Shown here piece after piece: positions 1 to 8,554 of a stretch of DNA of 45,007 nucleotides. The translations under genes were made by a program, and so were the position numbers. Each line of letters starts with the position of its first letter. Positions within the stretch are counted from its first letter, which is position 1. Origin of the DNA: Bacteroidota bacterium (GTDB lineage Bacteria; Bacteroidota; Bacteroidia; Cytophagales; Cyclobacteriaceae); contig JAFDZA010000027.1 in the NCBI GenBank assembly GCA_018267135.1, positions 1-45,007 on the forward strand, written 5' to 3'. The notes beneath the pieces are model-generated. The model was given only the letters and a program-made list of their open reading frames with translations, was not told the origin of the DNA and did no database searches.

Positions 1-73
1 ACAGTTGAAGAAATCCCAGATTAACTAACTTTATAGCACTGATTTTGGCAGCACAATTTTGACATCAACTAAG

Positions 74-120
74 GGTGGTCAGTTTGCTCCGGAAACAGGT
101 GGTCAATTACACCGGATTTT
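74..120. mobile_element. IS21-like terminal repeat remnant
   Basis: Two imperfect direct repeats of about 24 bp lie head to tail at 74-97 and 98-120. Both begin GGTGGTCA and contain CCGGA. Serial repeats of this GGTGGTCA...CCGGA type are, from memory, typical of the ends of IS21-family elements (istA/istB) in Bacteroidota. No transposase frame is visible inside the window. The first codons of frame 1 end at a TAA at about 22-24 and could be the tail of an istB gene, but they are too short to call. The family assignment is by pattern only. Confidence 0.45.
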
Positions 121-200
121 GCAGTGATTAAGTTGAAAATTATTTAAGGTGCTGTAAACGTACTGGTATGGAATTAGAAAACAAAGAAAAATTTGAAAAT

Positions 201-233
201 GTGTACGCACACACTCAATATGTGTGCGTACAC
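201..233. promoter_or_regulatory. Distal LacI-type operator pair (O1/O2)
   Basis: GTGTACGCACACA at 201-213 and TGTGTGCGTACAC at 221-233 are exact reverse complements separated by 7 bp. Each half is itself a quasi-palindrome of the form GTGT-n-CG-n-ACAC, with the central CG step usual for LacI-family operators. The two CG centres, at 206/207 and 227/228, are 21 bp apart, about two helical turns, so dimers on both sites would face the same side of the DNA. The likely binder is the regulator encoded at 577-1671; this is inferred from proximity and symmetry. Confidence 0.7.
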
Positions 234-240
234 AACAAAA

Positions 241-520
241 GTCCAAATAAAATACCCTTCTGGTTTTAGGAGCATAAAAAGGCCTATTAAATGGGGCTAA
301 AGAAGTATTTTATTTTGTATCTAGTTGATAATCAGATTTTTTTTAAAAAAAATACCTTTTTTCAATCGTTTGAAAAGCAGGAATGGTTAGGGTAGAGGGG
401 ACTCCAAAAACAGTTTACCGAAACCATGAATTGTCATTATTTTTGGGTTAGACCCTATGGTAATTTTTTTATAGTTTACTGTAATTACTATAATTAAGAA
501 ATAAATACTCAAAATTTGGA
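241..520. other. AT-rich spacer between operator pairs
   Basis: No gene is visible in this stretch. It is strongly AT-rich and contains the perfect palindrome T8A8 at 337-352, which sits roughly between the two operator pairs. A possible promoter -7 element TATTTTTG lies at 438-445, with TTTA at 414-417 twenty bases upstream. The arrangement would suit repression by DNA looping between the pairs, but nothing here proves it. Confidence 0.4.
414..445 (+). promoter_or_regulatory. Candidate promoter for the LacI-nagB operon
   Basis: TATTTTTG at 438-445 matches the Bacteroidota -7 consensus TAnnTTTG exactly. TTTA at 414-417, spaced by 20 bases, is a near match to the -33 TTTG element. Transcription would begin near 453, leaving the proximal operator pair about 70-100 bp downstream of the start as a roadblock. 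The match is weak in AT-rich DNA and could be chance. Confidence 0.25.
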
Positions 521-522
521 AA

Positions 523-557
523 TGTGTGCGTACACACTATTTTTGTGCTCGCACACA
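523..557. promoter_or_regulatory. Proximal LacI-type operator pair (O3/O4)
   Basis: TGTGTGCGTACACA at 523-536 and the more degenerate GTGCTCGCACACA at 545-557 have central CG steps at 529/530 and 550/551. Their spacing is 21 bp, identical to the distal pair. The second site ends 19 bp before the TTG start of the regulator gene, so binding here would block transcription or early elongation of the regulator-nagB operon. Confidence 0.7.
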
Positions 558-576
558 GTCACACAAAAAATAAAAA

Positions 577-1671
577 TTGGCAAATCCTAAAAATTTTGGA
601 ATAAAAGACATTGCCCGGGCGGCCGGTGTTTCAGTAGGCACGGTGGACCGTGTTTTGCACAACCGGGGAAAGGTTTCGGAAATAGCCCTGAAGAAGGTAA
701 ACGAAGTGCTTCAAAAAAACGAGTACCGCCCAAACCTGATCGCCCGTACGTTAGGTTCAAACAAAAATTATAAAATTGTGGTTTTGCAGCCCGAACCGGC
801 AGACGATCCGTATTGGTCGCTAGTTAGTCAGGGTATTGAGCAATCTATGAAAGAATGGATTCATTATGGCGTAACCATTAGCTGTTGCTATTTTAGCCTG
901 CACCGCAAAAGTTCGTTTGAAAGCGTTGCCGCCAAAGCTTTGAAACTGAAACCGGATGCTATATTATTAGCCCCTATTTTATACGTAGAAACCATCTCTT
1001 TTTTACGGGTATTAAAAGAGAAACAAATTCCCTTTGCACTTTTTAATACCAACATTACCGAAACCGATGCGCTCTCGTTTATCGGACAGGATCTGTATAG
1101 CAGCGGCCGTTTGGCCGGAGAACTTATTTGTTTGGGGCAGACCGGAGCCGGGAGGTTTGGTGTTTTGCACGTAGATGAAGACCTTAACGACTCAATACAC
1201 TTAGTGCAGAAGGAAAAAGGATTTCGCGATTTTATTGCCGGGTTTTACCCGTTCCGCCATACTGTAGAATCGCTTAACCGCACCAGTTCTACCGATTCTT
1301 CATTCCGAAAAAAACTTATTCAACTGCTTAGTCAGCCTGATTTGAAAGGGATATTTGTCAGTTCATCGCGTGGCACCGAAACTGCTGCTTCCATTTTAAA
1401 AAGTCAGGACAAGGGCAACATCCGATTAGTGGGGTATGATTTGCTGAAAAAAAATATTGCCTATCTAAAGGAAGGCGTGATTGATTTTTTGATCCACCAA
1501 AACCCTCAGCAGCAAGCAGTGGAGGGAATTAATTGCCTGGCCAACCATTTAATATTTAAGAGAGTAGCAAAACGAGTAAATTTATTCCCATTAGAGGTGA
1601 TTACCAGTCAAAATTTAGAATCATACATTCAAGATCAGGCTGAGTACACTTCTGTAAATTCTGTAATCTAA
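577..1671 (+). CDS. LacI-family transcriptional regulator
   Basis: This is a 364-residue sugar-responsive DNA-binding repressor. Residues 8-30 form the LacI helix-turn-helix (IKDIARAAGVSVGTVDRVL), followed by the hinge region to about residue 60 and a periplasmic-binding-protein-like effector domain (about 65-345). The start must be the TTG at 577: an in-frame TAA lies at 571-573, and the first in-frame ATG would remove the whole DNA-binding domain. Four operator-like palindromes precede the gene, which suggests autoregulation. Only 15 bp separate it from the nagB-like gene, so the two probably share a transcript. GlcN6P or a related amino sugar phosphate is the expected effector, from context only. 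Confidence 0.93.
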   Translation: MANPKNFGIKDIARAAGVSVGTVDRVLHNRGKVSEIALKKVNEVLQKNEYRPNLIARTLGSNKNYKIVVLQPEPADDPYWSLVSQGIEQSMKEWIHYGVTISCCYFSLHRKSSFESVAAKALKLKPDAILLAPILYVETISFLRVLKEKQIPFALFNTNITETDALSFIGQDLYSSGRLAGELICLGQTGAGRFGVLHVDEDLNDSIHLVQKEKGFRDFIAGFYPFRHTVESLNRTSSTDSSFRKKLIQLLSQPDLKGIFVSSSRGTETAASILKSQDKGNIRLVGYDLLKKNIAYLKEGVIDFLIHQNPQQQAVEGINCLANHLIFKRVAKRVNLFPLEVITSQNLESYIQDQAEYTSVNSVI

Positions 1672-1686
1672 TAAATGTAAATACCT

Positions 1687-3603
1687 ATGTCGAACGGAAC
1701 CCTTCACATCAATTTTGAAAAAATACCGATTTCGATTTTTGGGTCGGCAGACGAGGCTTCCAAATCCGTAGCCCGTGAAATTGCCGATCTGATCAAACAA
1801 AAACAGAAGGAGGGGAAGAAGGCTATCTTAGGATTGGCCACGGGCTCATCGCCCAAAAAAGTATATGCTGAATTGATACGCCTTCATAAGCAGGAAGGGC
1901 TTAGTTTTAAAAATGTAATCTCATTTAACTTAGATGAGTACTATCCCATGCAGCCTTCCTCACCGCAGAGCTACCACTGGTTTATGAAAGAAAACCTGTT
2001 CGACCACGTGGATATCCCAAAAGGAAATTTTTTTGTACCCGATGGCACTATCAGTATGGAGGCGGTAAAATCGTATTGTGCTGAATACGAAAAAAAAATT
2101 AACGACTTAGGAGGATTAGATTTTCAGTTACTCGGTATTGGCCGAAATGGCCATGTTGGGTTTAACGAACCCGGTTCGCACATTGACTCATTAACGCGAC
2201 TGATTACCCTTGACTTCACCACCCGCTCCGATGCTGGATTAGATTTTGGTGGGTTGGCCAACGTGCCCCGCAAGGCTATTACACTGGGGGTAAAAAAAAT
2301 AATGCAAGCCAAGCGCATTGTGCTGATTGCCTGGGGTGAACACAAATCGCCCATTATACGCCAGTCGGTAGAAGGCCCGGTGGTAGAACAAATTCCGGCT
2401 TCTTACCTACAAGGTCATCCCAACGCCCAGATTGTAATGGACGAATCGTGTGCGGCCGGCCTCAGTCGAAGAAAAACACCTTGGCTGTTTGATTCGGTAG
2501 AGTGGGATAAGCAAATGATTAAAAAAGCCGTAACCTCTTTGGCGTTGTTGTTGGAGAAATCTATTTTAATGCTGACGAATGAAGACTATAATGAAAACGG
2601 ACTGAGCGAACTACTGGCCCGGTATGGGCAGGCGTATGATATCAACATTGAAGTGTTTAACTGGGTGCAACATACCATTACCGGCTGGCCGGGCGGCAAG
2701 CCCAATGCAGACGACACACATCGCCCTGAGCGGGCTACCCCGGCCCGTAAGCGGGTACTTATTTTTAGCCCGCACCCCGATGACGACATCATTTCAATGG
2801 GCGGCACTTTTCAGCGGTTGGTAGATCAGGGGCACGAAGTGCATATAGCCTACCAAACTTCGGGCAATATTGCCGTGGCCGATGATGAAGCCTTGCGCTT
2901 TATGGAATTTGTGCGCGACTTCAATGCAAGATTTACCCTGAATAACGAGGCTACCGAAAAAATGTATTTTGAAGCCAATGGTTTCTTAGAAAAGAAAAAG
3001 AAAGGCGAAAAAGATACCGATGCGGTTCGGTCTATTAAAGGCCTGATCCGCGTAAGCGAGGCAAAAAACACCTGCCGTTTTGTGGGAGTGCCTCAAGAAA
3101 ACATTCATTTCTTAAACATGCCCTTTTATGAAACCGGCATGGTACAAAAAAAACCACTGGCCGAAGAAGATTACACCATTGTGGCTAATGTTATTCGGGA
3201 AGTAAAGCCGCACCAGGTTTACGCAGCCGGAGATTTGGCCGACCCACACGGCACACACAAAGTTTGTTTAGACGCGGTAATTGAAGCTTTACACCGCCTG
3301 AAGAGAGAGCCTTTTATGAAAGACTGCTGGATATGGCTCTATAAAGGTGCCTGGGCTGAGTGGGATATAGATTTGATAGAAATGGCCGTACCCATGAGCC
3401 CCGATCAGGTAATAGGTAAGCGAATGGGGATATTTAAACATCAATCGCAAAAAGACGGGGTGGTGTATCAGGGTACGGATGCCCGCGAGTTCTGGCAGCG
3501 GGCCGAAGACCGCAACCGGGCTACGGCATTGCTCTACAACAAATTAGGACTGGCTGAATATGCTGCTATGGAAGCTTTTGTGAGGTTGCGGATTGAGGGT
3601 TAA
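1687..3603 (+). CDS. nagB: NagB-like / PIG-L deacetylase fusion
   Basis: This 638-residue fusion has an N-terminal glucosamine-6-phosphate deaminase (NagB/SIS-like) domain, about 15-265, and a C-terminal LmbE/PIG-L deacetylase domain, about 354-600. NagB hallmarks are ATGSSP at 51-56, NLDEYYP with Asp83 (E. coli Asp72), and GRNGHVGFNEPGS with His156 and Glu161. The position of E. coli Asp141 is Asn154, so ring-opening chemistry may differ. The PIG-L part has the metal motif PHPDDD (362-367) and PHGTH (520-524). A fused enzyme could remove an acetyl group and an amino group from the same sugar. Proteins of this two-domain type are known in Bacteroidota (for example the Bacteroides 'NagB-like protein'); true activity is uncertain. 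It lies downstream of the LacI regulator. Confidence 0.88.
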   Translation: MSNGTLHINFEKIPISIFGSADEASKSVAREIADLIKQKQKEGKKAILGLATGSSPKKVYAELIRLHKQEGLSFKNVISFNLDEYYPMQPSSPQSYHWFMKENLFDHVDIPKGNFFVPDGTISMEAVKSYCAEYEKKINDLGGLDFQLLGIGRNGHVGFNEPGSHIDSLTRLITLDFTTRSDAGLDFGGLANVPRKAITLGVKKIMQAKRIVLIAWGEHKSPIIRQSVEGPVVEQIPASYLQGHPNAQIVMDESCAAGLSRRKTPWLFDSVEWDKQMIKKAVTSLALLLEKSILMLTNEDYNENGLSELLARYGQAYDINIEVFNWVQHTITGWPGGKPNADDTHRPERATPARKRVLIFSPHPDDDIISMGGTFQRLVDQGHEVHIAYQTSGNIAVADDEALRFMEFVRDFNARFTLNNEATEKMYFEANGFLEKKKKGEKDTDAVRSIKGLIRVSEAKNTCRFVGVPQENIHFLNMPFYETGMVQKKPLAEEDYTIVANVIREVKPHQVYAAGDLADPHGTHKVCLDAVIEALHRLKREPFMKDCWIWLYKGAWAEWDIDLIEMAVPMSPDQVIGKRMGIFKHQSQKDGVVYQGTDAREFWQRAEDRNRATALLYNKLGLAEYAAMEAFVRLRIEG

Positions 3604-3668
3604 ACAGATTTTGATTTTACCCTTTGCTGCCGAACTAATAAAATAACGAAGCCTGCCGTTCAAAAATT

Positions 3669-3700
3669 TTTGGGATAAATTAATCAGCAAGCCTATTTTG
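3669..3700 (+). promoter_or_regulatory. Candidate promoter of the lipoprotein gene
   Basis: TTTG at 3669-3672 is followed after 21 bases by TATTTTG at 3694-3700. This is close to the Bacteroidota pattern TTTG-N19-21-TAnnTTTG, one T short in the -7 element. Transcription would start near 3708, about 40 bp before the ATG at 3749. Confidence 0.35.
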
Positions 3701-3748
3701 GATAGGAAAAATGTGCTAAACTTGAAAAAGTTTTAATCCTCAAACCCT

Positions 3749-4636
3749 ATGAAACTGTCCTCATTTGGAATTTTAACATTTATTTTCCTGCTCACGATAG
3801 GTCTGTCGTCATGCGGATCAAAAAAAGGAGACCAGGCCAACGGTGACGAATTTAAACAGGCCGAAGAGTCTTTAAAAGATGAGATTGAAGATGTGGTGTA
3901 TAACATTCCTTCTCCCTCCGAGATTCCGTATATGCTTCAGGCCACCGGAGCCGAATTTAACCAAAACCTTCTCAGCGACCGGAAAAAAGCCGATCAATAC
4001 CTGAGCCGCAACGATAAAGCCGCCTTAAATCTGGGCGTGTATGCAGCCGACATCGGGTATTTAGTATCGTACGACAAAACACAAGATGCCATTAACTATA
4101 TGAATGCGGCTAAAAAACTGGCCGACAATCTGGGCATACTCGGCTCTTTTGATGCCGACCTGTTGAAACGATTTGAAGCCAACGTGGCCAAAAAAGATTC
4201 GCTGGCCAACATGGTAAACAAAGCCATTCATGAAACTGAAAAATACCTGAAGAACGACAACCGCAATAAACCGGCTGCCCTGATGCTGACGGGAAGTTTT
4301 GTGGAAGGGCTTTATATTTCTACCGGCCTGATTAAAACCTACCCCAAGAACTTGCTGAAAGAAGATGACCGCAATTTGATCTTGACACCGATTATCCGCG
4401 TGGTTTTGCAACAAAAAGAATCGGTAAATGAATTGCTGAAGATGTTAAGCGCGGTGGACCAAAGCGAACCCGTAGGTGGCTTGGTAGCCGATTTAACTTC
4501 CCTCCAGTCCAGCTACAAGGCACTGAACATAGAAGAGCAAATAAAAAACAATCGGGCCGATTTGTTGCTTAGCGATAAAAACCTGACCGAGATTACATCC
4601 ATTGTAGAGAAAATAAGAAAATCTATTGTGGAATAA
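3749..4636 (+). CDS. Hypothetical lipoprotein
   Basis: The protein has 295 residues and begins with a lipoprotein signal peptide; the lipobox LSSC puts the lipidated cysteine at residue 22. The rest is charged and apparently helical, with no membrane segment and no motif that I recognise. It should be anchored in an envelope membrane facing the periplasm. The gene stands alone, with a candidate promoter about 50 bp upstream and a strong terminator directly after it, so it is probably transcribed separately from the ABC transporter gene that follows. No function can be assigned from the sequence. Confidence 0.85.
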   Translation: MKLSSFGILTFIFLLTIGLSSCGSKKGDQANGDEFKQAEESLKDEIEDVVYNIPSPSEIPYMLQATGAEFNQNLLSDRKKADQYLSRNDKAALNLGVYAADIGYLVSYDKTQDAINYMNAAKKLADNLGILGSFDADLLKRFEANVAKKDSLANMVNKAIHETEKYLKNDNRNKPAALMLTGSFVEGLYISTGLIKTYPKNLLKEDDRNLILTPIIRVVLQQKESVNELLKMLSAVDQSEPVGGLVADLTSLQSSYKALNIEEQIKNNRADLLLSDKNLTEITSIVEKIRKSIVE

Positions 4637-4654
4637 GTACCTCCCCATTAAAAT

Positions 4655-4685
4655 AAAAAAGCCCTGATTACGCAGGGCTTTTTTT
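4655..4685 (+). terminator. Rho-independent terminator
   Basis: The A-run plus GCCCTG (4655-4666) pairs with CAGGGC plus the T-run (4673-4684) around a 6-base loop. The stem is 12 bp and ends in a T tract. It follows the lipoprotein stop at 4636 by 18 bp. Confidence 0.9.
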
Positions 4686-4707
4686 ATATTTAAACAATAA
4701 TAAACCT

Positions 4708-7700
4708 ATGAGTGAGCCTGTATTAAAGTCAATAATCCGCCTGTTTGCCTTTGTGGCAGCCGAAGACAGTGTTACAGCCCAGGAGCGCATACATATTGCT
4801 AATTTTTTGGAAGATCACCTGAGCCAACCCTCGGTAGATAAACACATCCGGCTATTCGATCAATACGCACGCGAATTTTCTGAAAAACTAAGCAGCGTTA
4901 AGGAAGATGAACTGATTGACCAGATTGGCGATACCATTAACCAGGAAGTAACCCAAAAACAAAAAATGGTGGTGTTGCTCGAGCTGATGAATATTGTCTT
5001 GGCAGACGGCACCATTTCTGCCCGCGAAGAGAACCTATCTAAAAGAATAAGCGAGCAGTTTAATATTAGTGCCAGCGATCTGAATCTGATTAAACAGTTT
5101 GTGTCACTTCAAAATCCGACTCAGGCGGCCGGGACAGAACACATTTTAATAATTGACAGCCAAAAATCAGCTACCCAGCCCCGTCATTTTTTCAGGCCCG
5201 ACCTTGATGGGTTTATTGCTATACTTCATCTTCCGGCCGTGGAATTATATTTTCTAAAATACCTTGGCAAGACCGATGTACTGCTAAATGGCGTACAACA
5301 AAAATCAGGGAAAGTGAGTGTGTTAGCCACGGGCAGTTCTATACGCTGGGGGGCGAGCGAGCCGGTGTATTACGGTTCAGTTTTAGCGGCCTTTAAAAAA
5401 CAGGGGAACCAACCCAAAACCAGTTTTGAAGCAAAAAATATTTCGTATGTTTTTAAGAACGGCCGCCTCGGGCTGAGAAACGTAACTGTGGTGGAGGAAT
5501 CGGGAAATCTCATTGCCTTAATGGGCGCCAGCGGGGCCGGCAAAAGCACGTTGCTGCATGTACTGAATGGAAACGAAAAACCATCGAAAGGGCAAGTGCT
5601 GATCAACGGCATTGATATTCATCGCGACCCAGACCAGATTAAAGGGGTAATCGGCTTTGTGCCGCAAGATGACCTGCTTATTGAGGACCTTACCGTTTAT
5701 CAGAATCTATATTTTGCCGCCAAGTTATGCTTCAGCCATTTAAGCGAAGAAGAAACCGATTGGCTGGTATTAAAAACACTGGATGACCTAGGGCTGAACG
5801 AAGCAAGAGATTTAAAAGTAGGTTCGCCCTTGCAAAAAACAATTAGCGGAGGGCAGCGCAAGAGAGTAAACATTGGCTTGGAATTGCTGCGCGAGCCGGC
5901 CGTACTTTTTGTGGACGAACCTACTTCGGGGCTGTCTTCGCGCGATTCCGAAAATATTATTGATTTACTAAAAGAGTTGTCGCTAAAAGGCAAACTCGTT
6001 TTTGCCGTCATCCATCAGCCTTCGTCCGATATTTTTAAAATGTTCGATCGGTTGGTTATTCTCGACACGGGCGGCTACCAGATTTACTACGGAAACCCGG
6101 TTGATGCCGTGATCTATTTTAAGCGCATCATTAGCATGGTAAATAGTGAAGAAGGCGAGTGCTTGGCATGCGGAAATGTAAACCCCGAACTGATTTTTAA
6201 CATTATTGAAACCAAGGTAATAGATGAGTTTGGTAATTTTACCAACGAACGAAAATTTTCTCCCGAGCAGTGGAATCATACGTTTGATGAAAGAGTGAAG
6301 TGGCCGCAGGTAGAGAGAAAAAATGAACCGCCTCACTCTACATTGCGCATTCCTACGTGGGTAAAACAAACCCACTTATTTTCGATGCGCGATATCTTGT
6401 CGAAGCTGAGCAACACACAATACCTGGTTATTAATTTTTTGGAAGCCCCCACGCTGGCCTTTATTCTGGCCTTTATTGTGCGCTATTACAACCCGGATGA
6501 CCCGTTTAACTCCGGCTATATTTTTAGTAAAAACCTGAATATGCCGGCCTATCTTTTTATGAGTGTAATCGTGGCGTTATTTATGGGGCTTACCGTGAGC
6601 GCAGAAGAAATTATACGCGATCGGAAAATTTTAAAACGCGAAAAGTTTCTCCACCTGTATCGCAGCAGCTACTTAGTTTCTAAGATTTCCATCTTGTTTG
6701 CCATATCGGCTATTCAAACTTTTTTATTTGTGCTGGTGGGCAACTACGTGCTCGAAATTAAAGGAATGTTTTTAAACCACTGGGCTATTTTATTTACCAC
6801 ATCTTGCTTTGCCAATTTACTGGGACTGAATATTTCTTCCGCCTTTAACTCGGCCGTAACAATTTATATTCTGATACCTATTTTACTAATCCCTCAATTA
6901 ATATTGAGCGGGGTGGTAGTGAAGTTTGATAAACTTAACCCCGTTATTGGCAATACGGCTACGGTGCCGGCTGTTGGCGATATGATGGCTTCGCGGTGGG
7001 CGTTTGAAGCAGGGATGGTTTCACAGTTTAAAGACAATGAATTTGAACGACAATTTTATTTGTACGACAAAATTATGGCAGAATCGGATTACAAAAAGAT
7101 ATACTACATCCCGGAGCTGGAAAGCCGACTCGACTTTGTCAGGCTAAACAACCAAAACCAACAACCTGAAATAAAAAAAGTAGTAGTTAAGAATTTACAA
7201 GTCATTCAAAACGAAATTCGCGAAGAGTTGGAGATCATCGGAAAAGATAACTTTAAACGCCTGGATCAATTAACTCCCGAACGATATGACTCCCTCACTT
7301 TTGTGGAAGCAACTACTTTTTTCAATTCGTTAAAAAAATTTTATAACAACCGATACACCAAAGCCGATAAAGAAAAAGATAAGTTGATAAGCCGCCTTAC
7401 CCAAAACGCTACAAAAGAAAAAAAATTTGAAAAAGACCGGAACGCATACCAAAACGAAGCAATTACTTTGTTGGTGAAAAATCAGGATGAGTTTAACCGC
7501 ATTATCGAACAAAACGGACAACTCATACAAAAGATTTATCCCATCTACAAAGATCCCGACCCCGAACACATTGTTGATTTTGATGCTCAGTTTTATATGC
7601 CCTCCAAGCATTTTCTGGGACGCAACATTGATACCTTCTACTTTAACCTCGGGGTAATCTGGTTTATGGCTACCGTACTGGCGATTGCGCTTTATTTTGA

Positions 7701-7764
7701 AGTGCTGCTGAAAATAATAGATGGCATAGGCAACGTGTACAGCAAAATTCCGAAGCGGATGTAA
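4708..7764 (+). CDS. ABCG-like ABC transporter with TerB-like and FHA-like N-terminus
   Basis: The protein is a single-chain ABC transporter of 1018 residues, far longer than a usual half transporter. Residues 1-130 resemble a TerB-like helical domain (tandem acidic helices, VLADGTIS...EE). Residues about 145-235 look like a beta-rich FHA-type domain (LLNGVQQ...GSSIRWG). The ATPase follows: Walker A GASGAGKST near 273-281, signature SGGQRKRVNIG near 380, Walker B VLFVDEPTSGL near 399-409. Five predicted membrane helices lie between about 578 and 738, then a large charged, probably coiled-coil extracytoplasmic segment (about 760-970), and a last helix at 978-1000. The order ATPase-then-membrane is ABCG-like. 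The substrate is unknown. A YdcF-type gene follows after 2 bp. Confidence 0.88.
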   Translation: MSEPVLKSIIRLFAFVAAEDSVTAQERIHIANFLEDHLSQPSVDKHIRLFDQYAREFSEKLSSVKEDELIDQIGDTINQEVTQKQKMVVLLELMNIVLADGTISAREENLSKRISEQFNISASDLNLIKQFVSLQNPTQAAGTEHILIIDSQKSATQPRHFFRPDLDGFIAILHLPAVELYFLKYLGKTDVLLNGVQQKSGKVSVLATGSSIRWGASEPVYYGSVLAAFKKQGNQPKTSFEAKNISYVFKNGRLGLRNVTVVEESGNLIALMGASGAGKSTLLHVLNGNEKPSKGQVLINGIDIHRDPDQIKGVIGFVPQDDLLIEDLTVYQNLYFAAKLCFSHLSEEETDWLVLKTLDDLGLNEARDLKVGSPLQKTISGGQRKRVNIGLELLREPAVLFVDEPTSGLSSRDSENIIDLLKELSLKGKLVFAVIHQPSSDIFKMFDRLVILDTGGYQIYYGNPVDAVIYFKRIISMVNSEEGECLACGNVNPELIFNIIETKVIDEFGNFTNERKFSPEQWNHTFDERVKWPQVERKNEPPHSTLRIPTWVKQTHLFSMRDILSKLSNTQYLVINFLEAPTLAFILAFIVRYYNPDDPFNSGYIFSKNLNMPAYLFMSVIVALFMGLTVSAEEIIRDRKILKREKFLHLYRSSYLVSKISILFAISAIQTFLFVLVGNYVLEIKGMFLNHWAILFTTSCFANLLGLNISSAFNSAVTIYILIPILLIPQLILSGVVVKFDKLNPVIGNTATVPAVGDMMASRWAFEAGMVSQFKDNEFERQFYLYDKIMAESDYKKIYYIPELESRLDFVRLNNQNQQPEIKKVVVKNLQVIQNEIREELEIIGKDNFKRLDQLTPERYDSLTFVEATTFFNSLKKFYNNRYTKADKEKDKLISRLTQNATKEKKFEKDRNAYQNEAITLLVKNQDEFNRIIEQNGQLIQKIYPIYKDPDPEHIVDFDAQFYMPSKHFLGRNIDTFYFNLGVIWFMATVLAIALYFEVLLKIIDGIGNVYSKIPKRM

Positions 7765-7766
7765 TC

Positions 7767-8534
7767 ATGTTTTTTATACTTTCTAAAATTCTGGTTTATG
7801 CCATCATGCCCATGACCCTCCTCTGCGGCTTGTTTGTGTGGTCAGCCTTTACTAAAAAGCAGCCGCGCAAATCCAGATTGTTTTATGTGGCGCTGGCACT
7901 ACTGCTTTTCTTTTCCAATGATTTTATTGCCAATGAAATGATAAGCCAATGGGAAATTCCATTTACCCCGTATTCGCAAATCAAAAAGAAATATATCTAT
8001 GCCGTGGTGCTGACGGGGGTAACTAAACACGAGCCGGGTTTTCACGACCGTGTTTTTTTTAATCGCGGAGCAGACCGGGTTACACATACCGTACAACTTT
8101 ACAAACTGGGTATTATAAAAAAGATTTTAGTGAGCGGGGGAAGCGGCCGGCTAACCAGTATCGATAGAAAAGAAGCTGACGAAGTAGAAGAGGCGCTGTT
8201 ACTGATGGGCGTAAAGAGTGAAGATATTTTAAAAGAGGGATTATCGCGCAATACACACGAATCGGCCGTGGCGGTAAAAAAAATGCTGCAAGGCCATACC
8301 ACCCCTGCCGATTGCTTATTGGTTACTTCCGGTTACCACATGAGGCGGGCAGCTGCCTGCTTTGAAAATGAAGGCTGGCCGGTAGATACTTTTACTGTTG
8401 ATTTTTTATCGCACCCACGCAATTTTTATTTCGATACGCTGCTTCTTCCTAAGACAGAGGCCATCGGAAACTGGCAGATGATGATTCGCGAGCTGGCCGG
8501 CTTGATTTCGTATAAGCTAGCCGGGTATGCCTGA
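7767..8534 (+). CDS. YdcF/ElyC-family (DUF218) membrane protein
   Basis: This is a 255-residue protein with two N-terminal membrane helices (about 5-25 and 35-53) followed by a DUF218 domain. Typical family features are YAVVLTGVT near 78, LVSGGSGR near 122, the acidic EAEEA region, and TSGYHMRRAA near 186. DUF218 proteins (SanA, ElyC, YdcF) are linked to envelope integrity and handling of lipid-linked cell-wall precursors; the reaction is not established. It begins 2 bp after the stop of the ABCG-like gene, so the two are almost certainly co-transcribed and possibly act together at the envelope. Confidence 0.88.
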   Translation: MFFILSKILVYAIMPMTLLCGLFVWSAFTKKQPRKSRLFYVALALLLFFSNDFIANEMISQWEIPFTPYSQIKKKYIYAVVLTGVTKHEPGFHDRVFFNRGADRVTHTVQLYKLGIIKKILVSGGSGRLTSIDRKEADEVEEALLLMGVKSEDILKEGLSRNTHESAVAVKKMLQGHTTPADCLLVTSGYHMRRAAACFENEGWPVDTFTVDFLSHPRNFYFDTLLLPKTEAIGNWQMMIRELAGLISYKLAGYA

Positions 8535-8554
8535 GGCACCCACTAGCAAAATGG

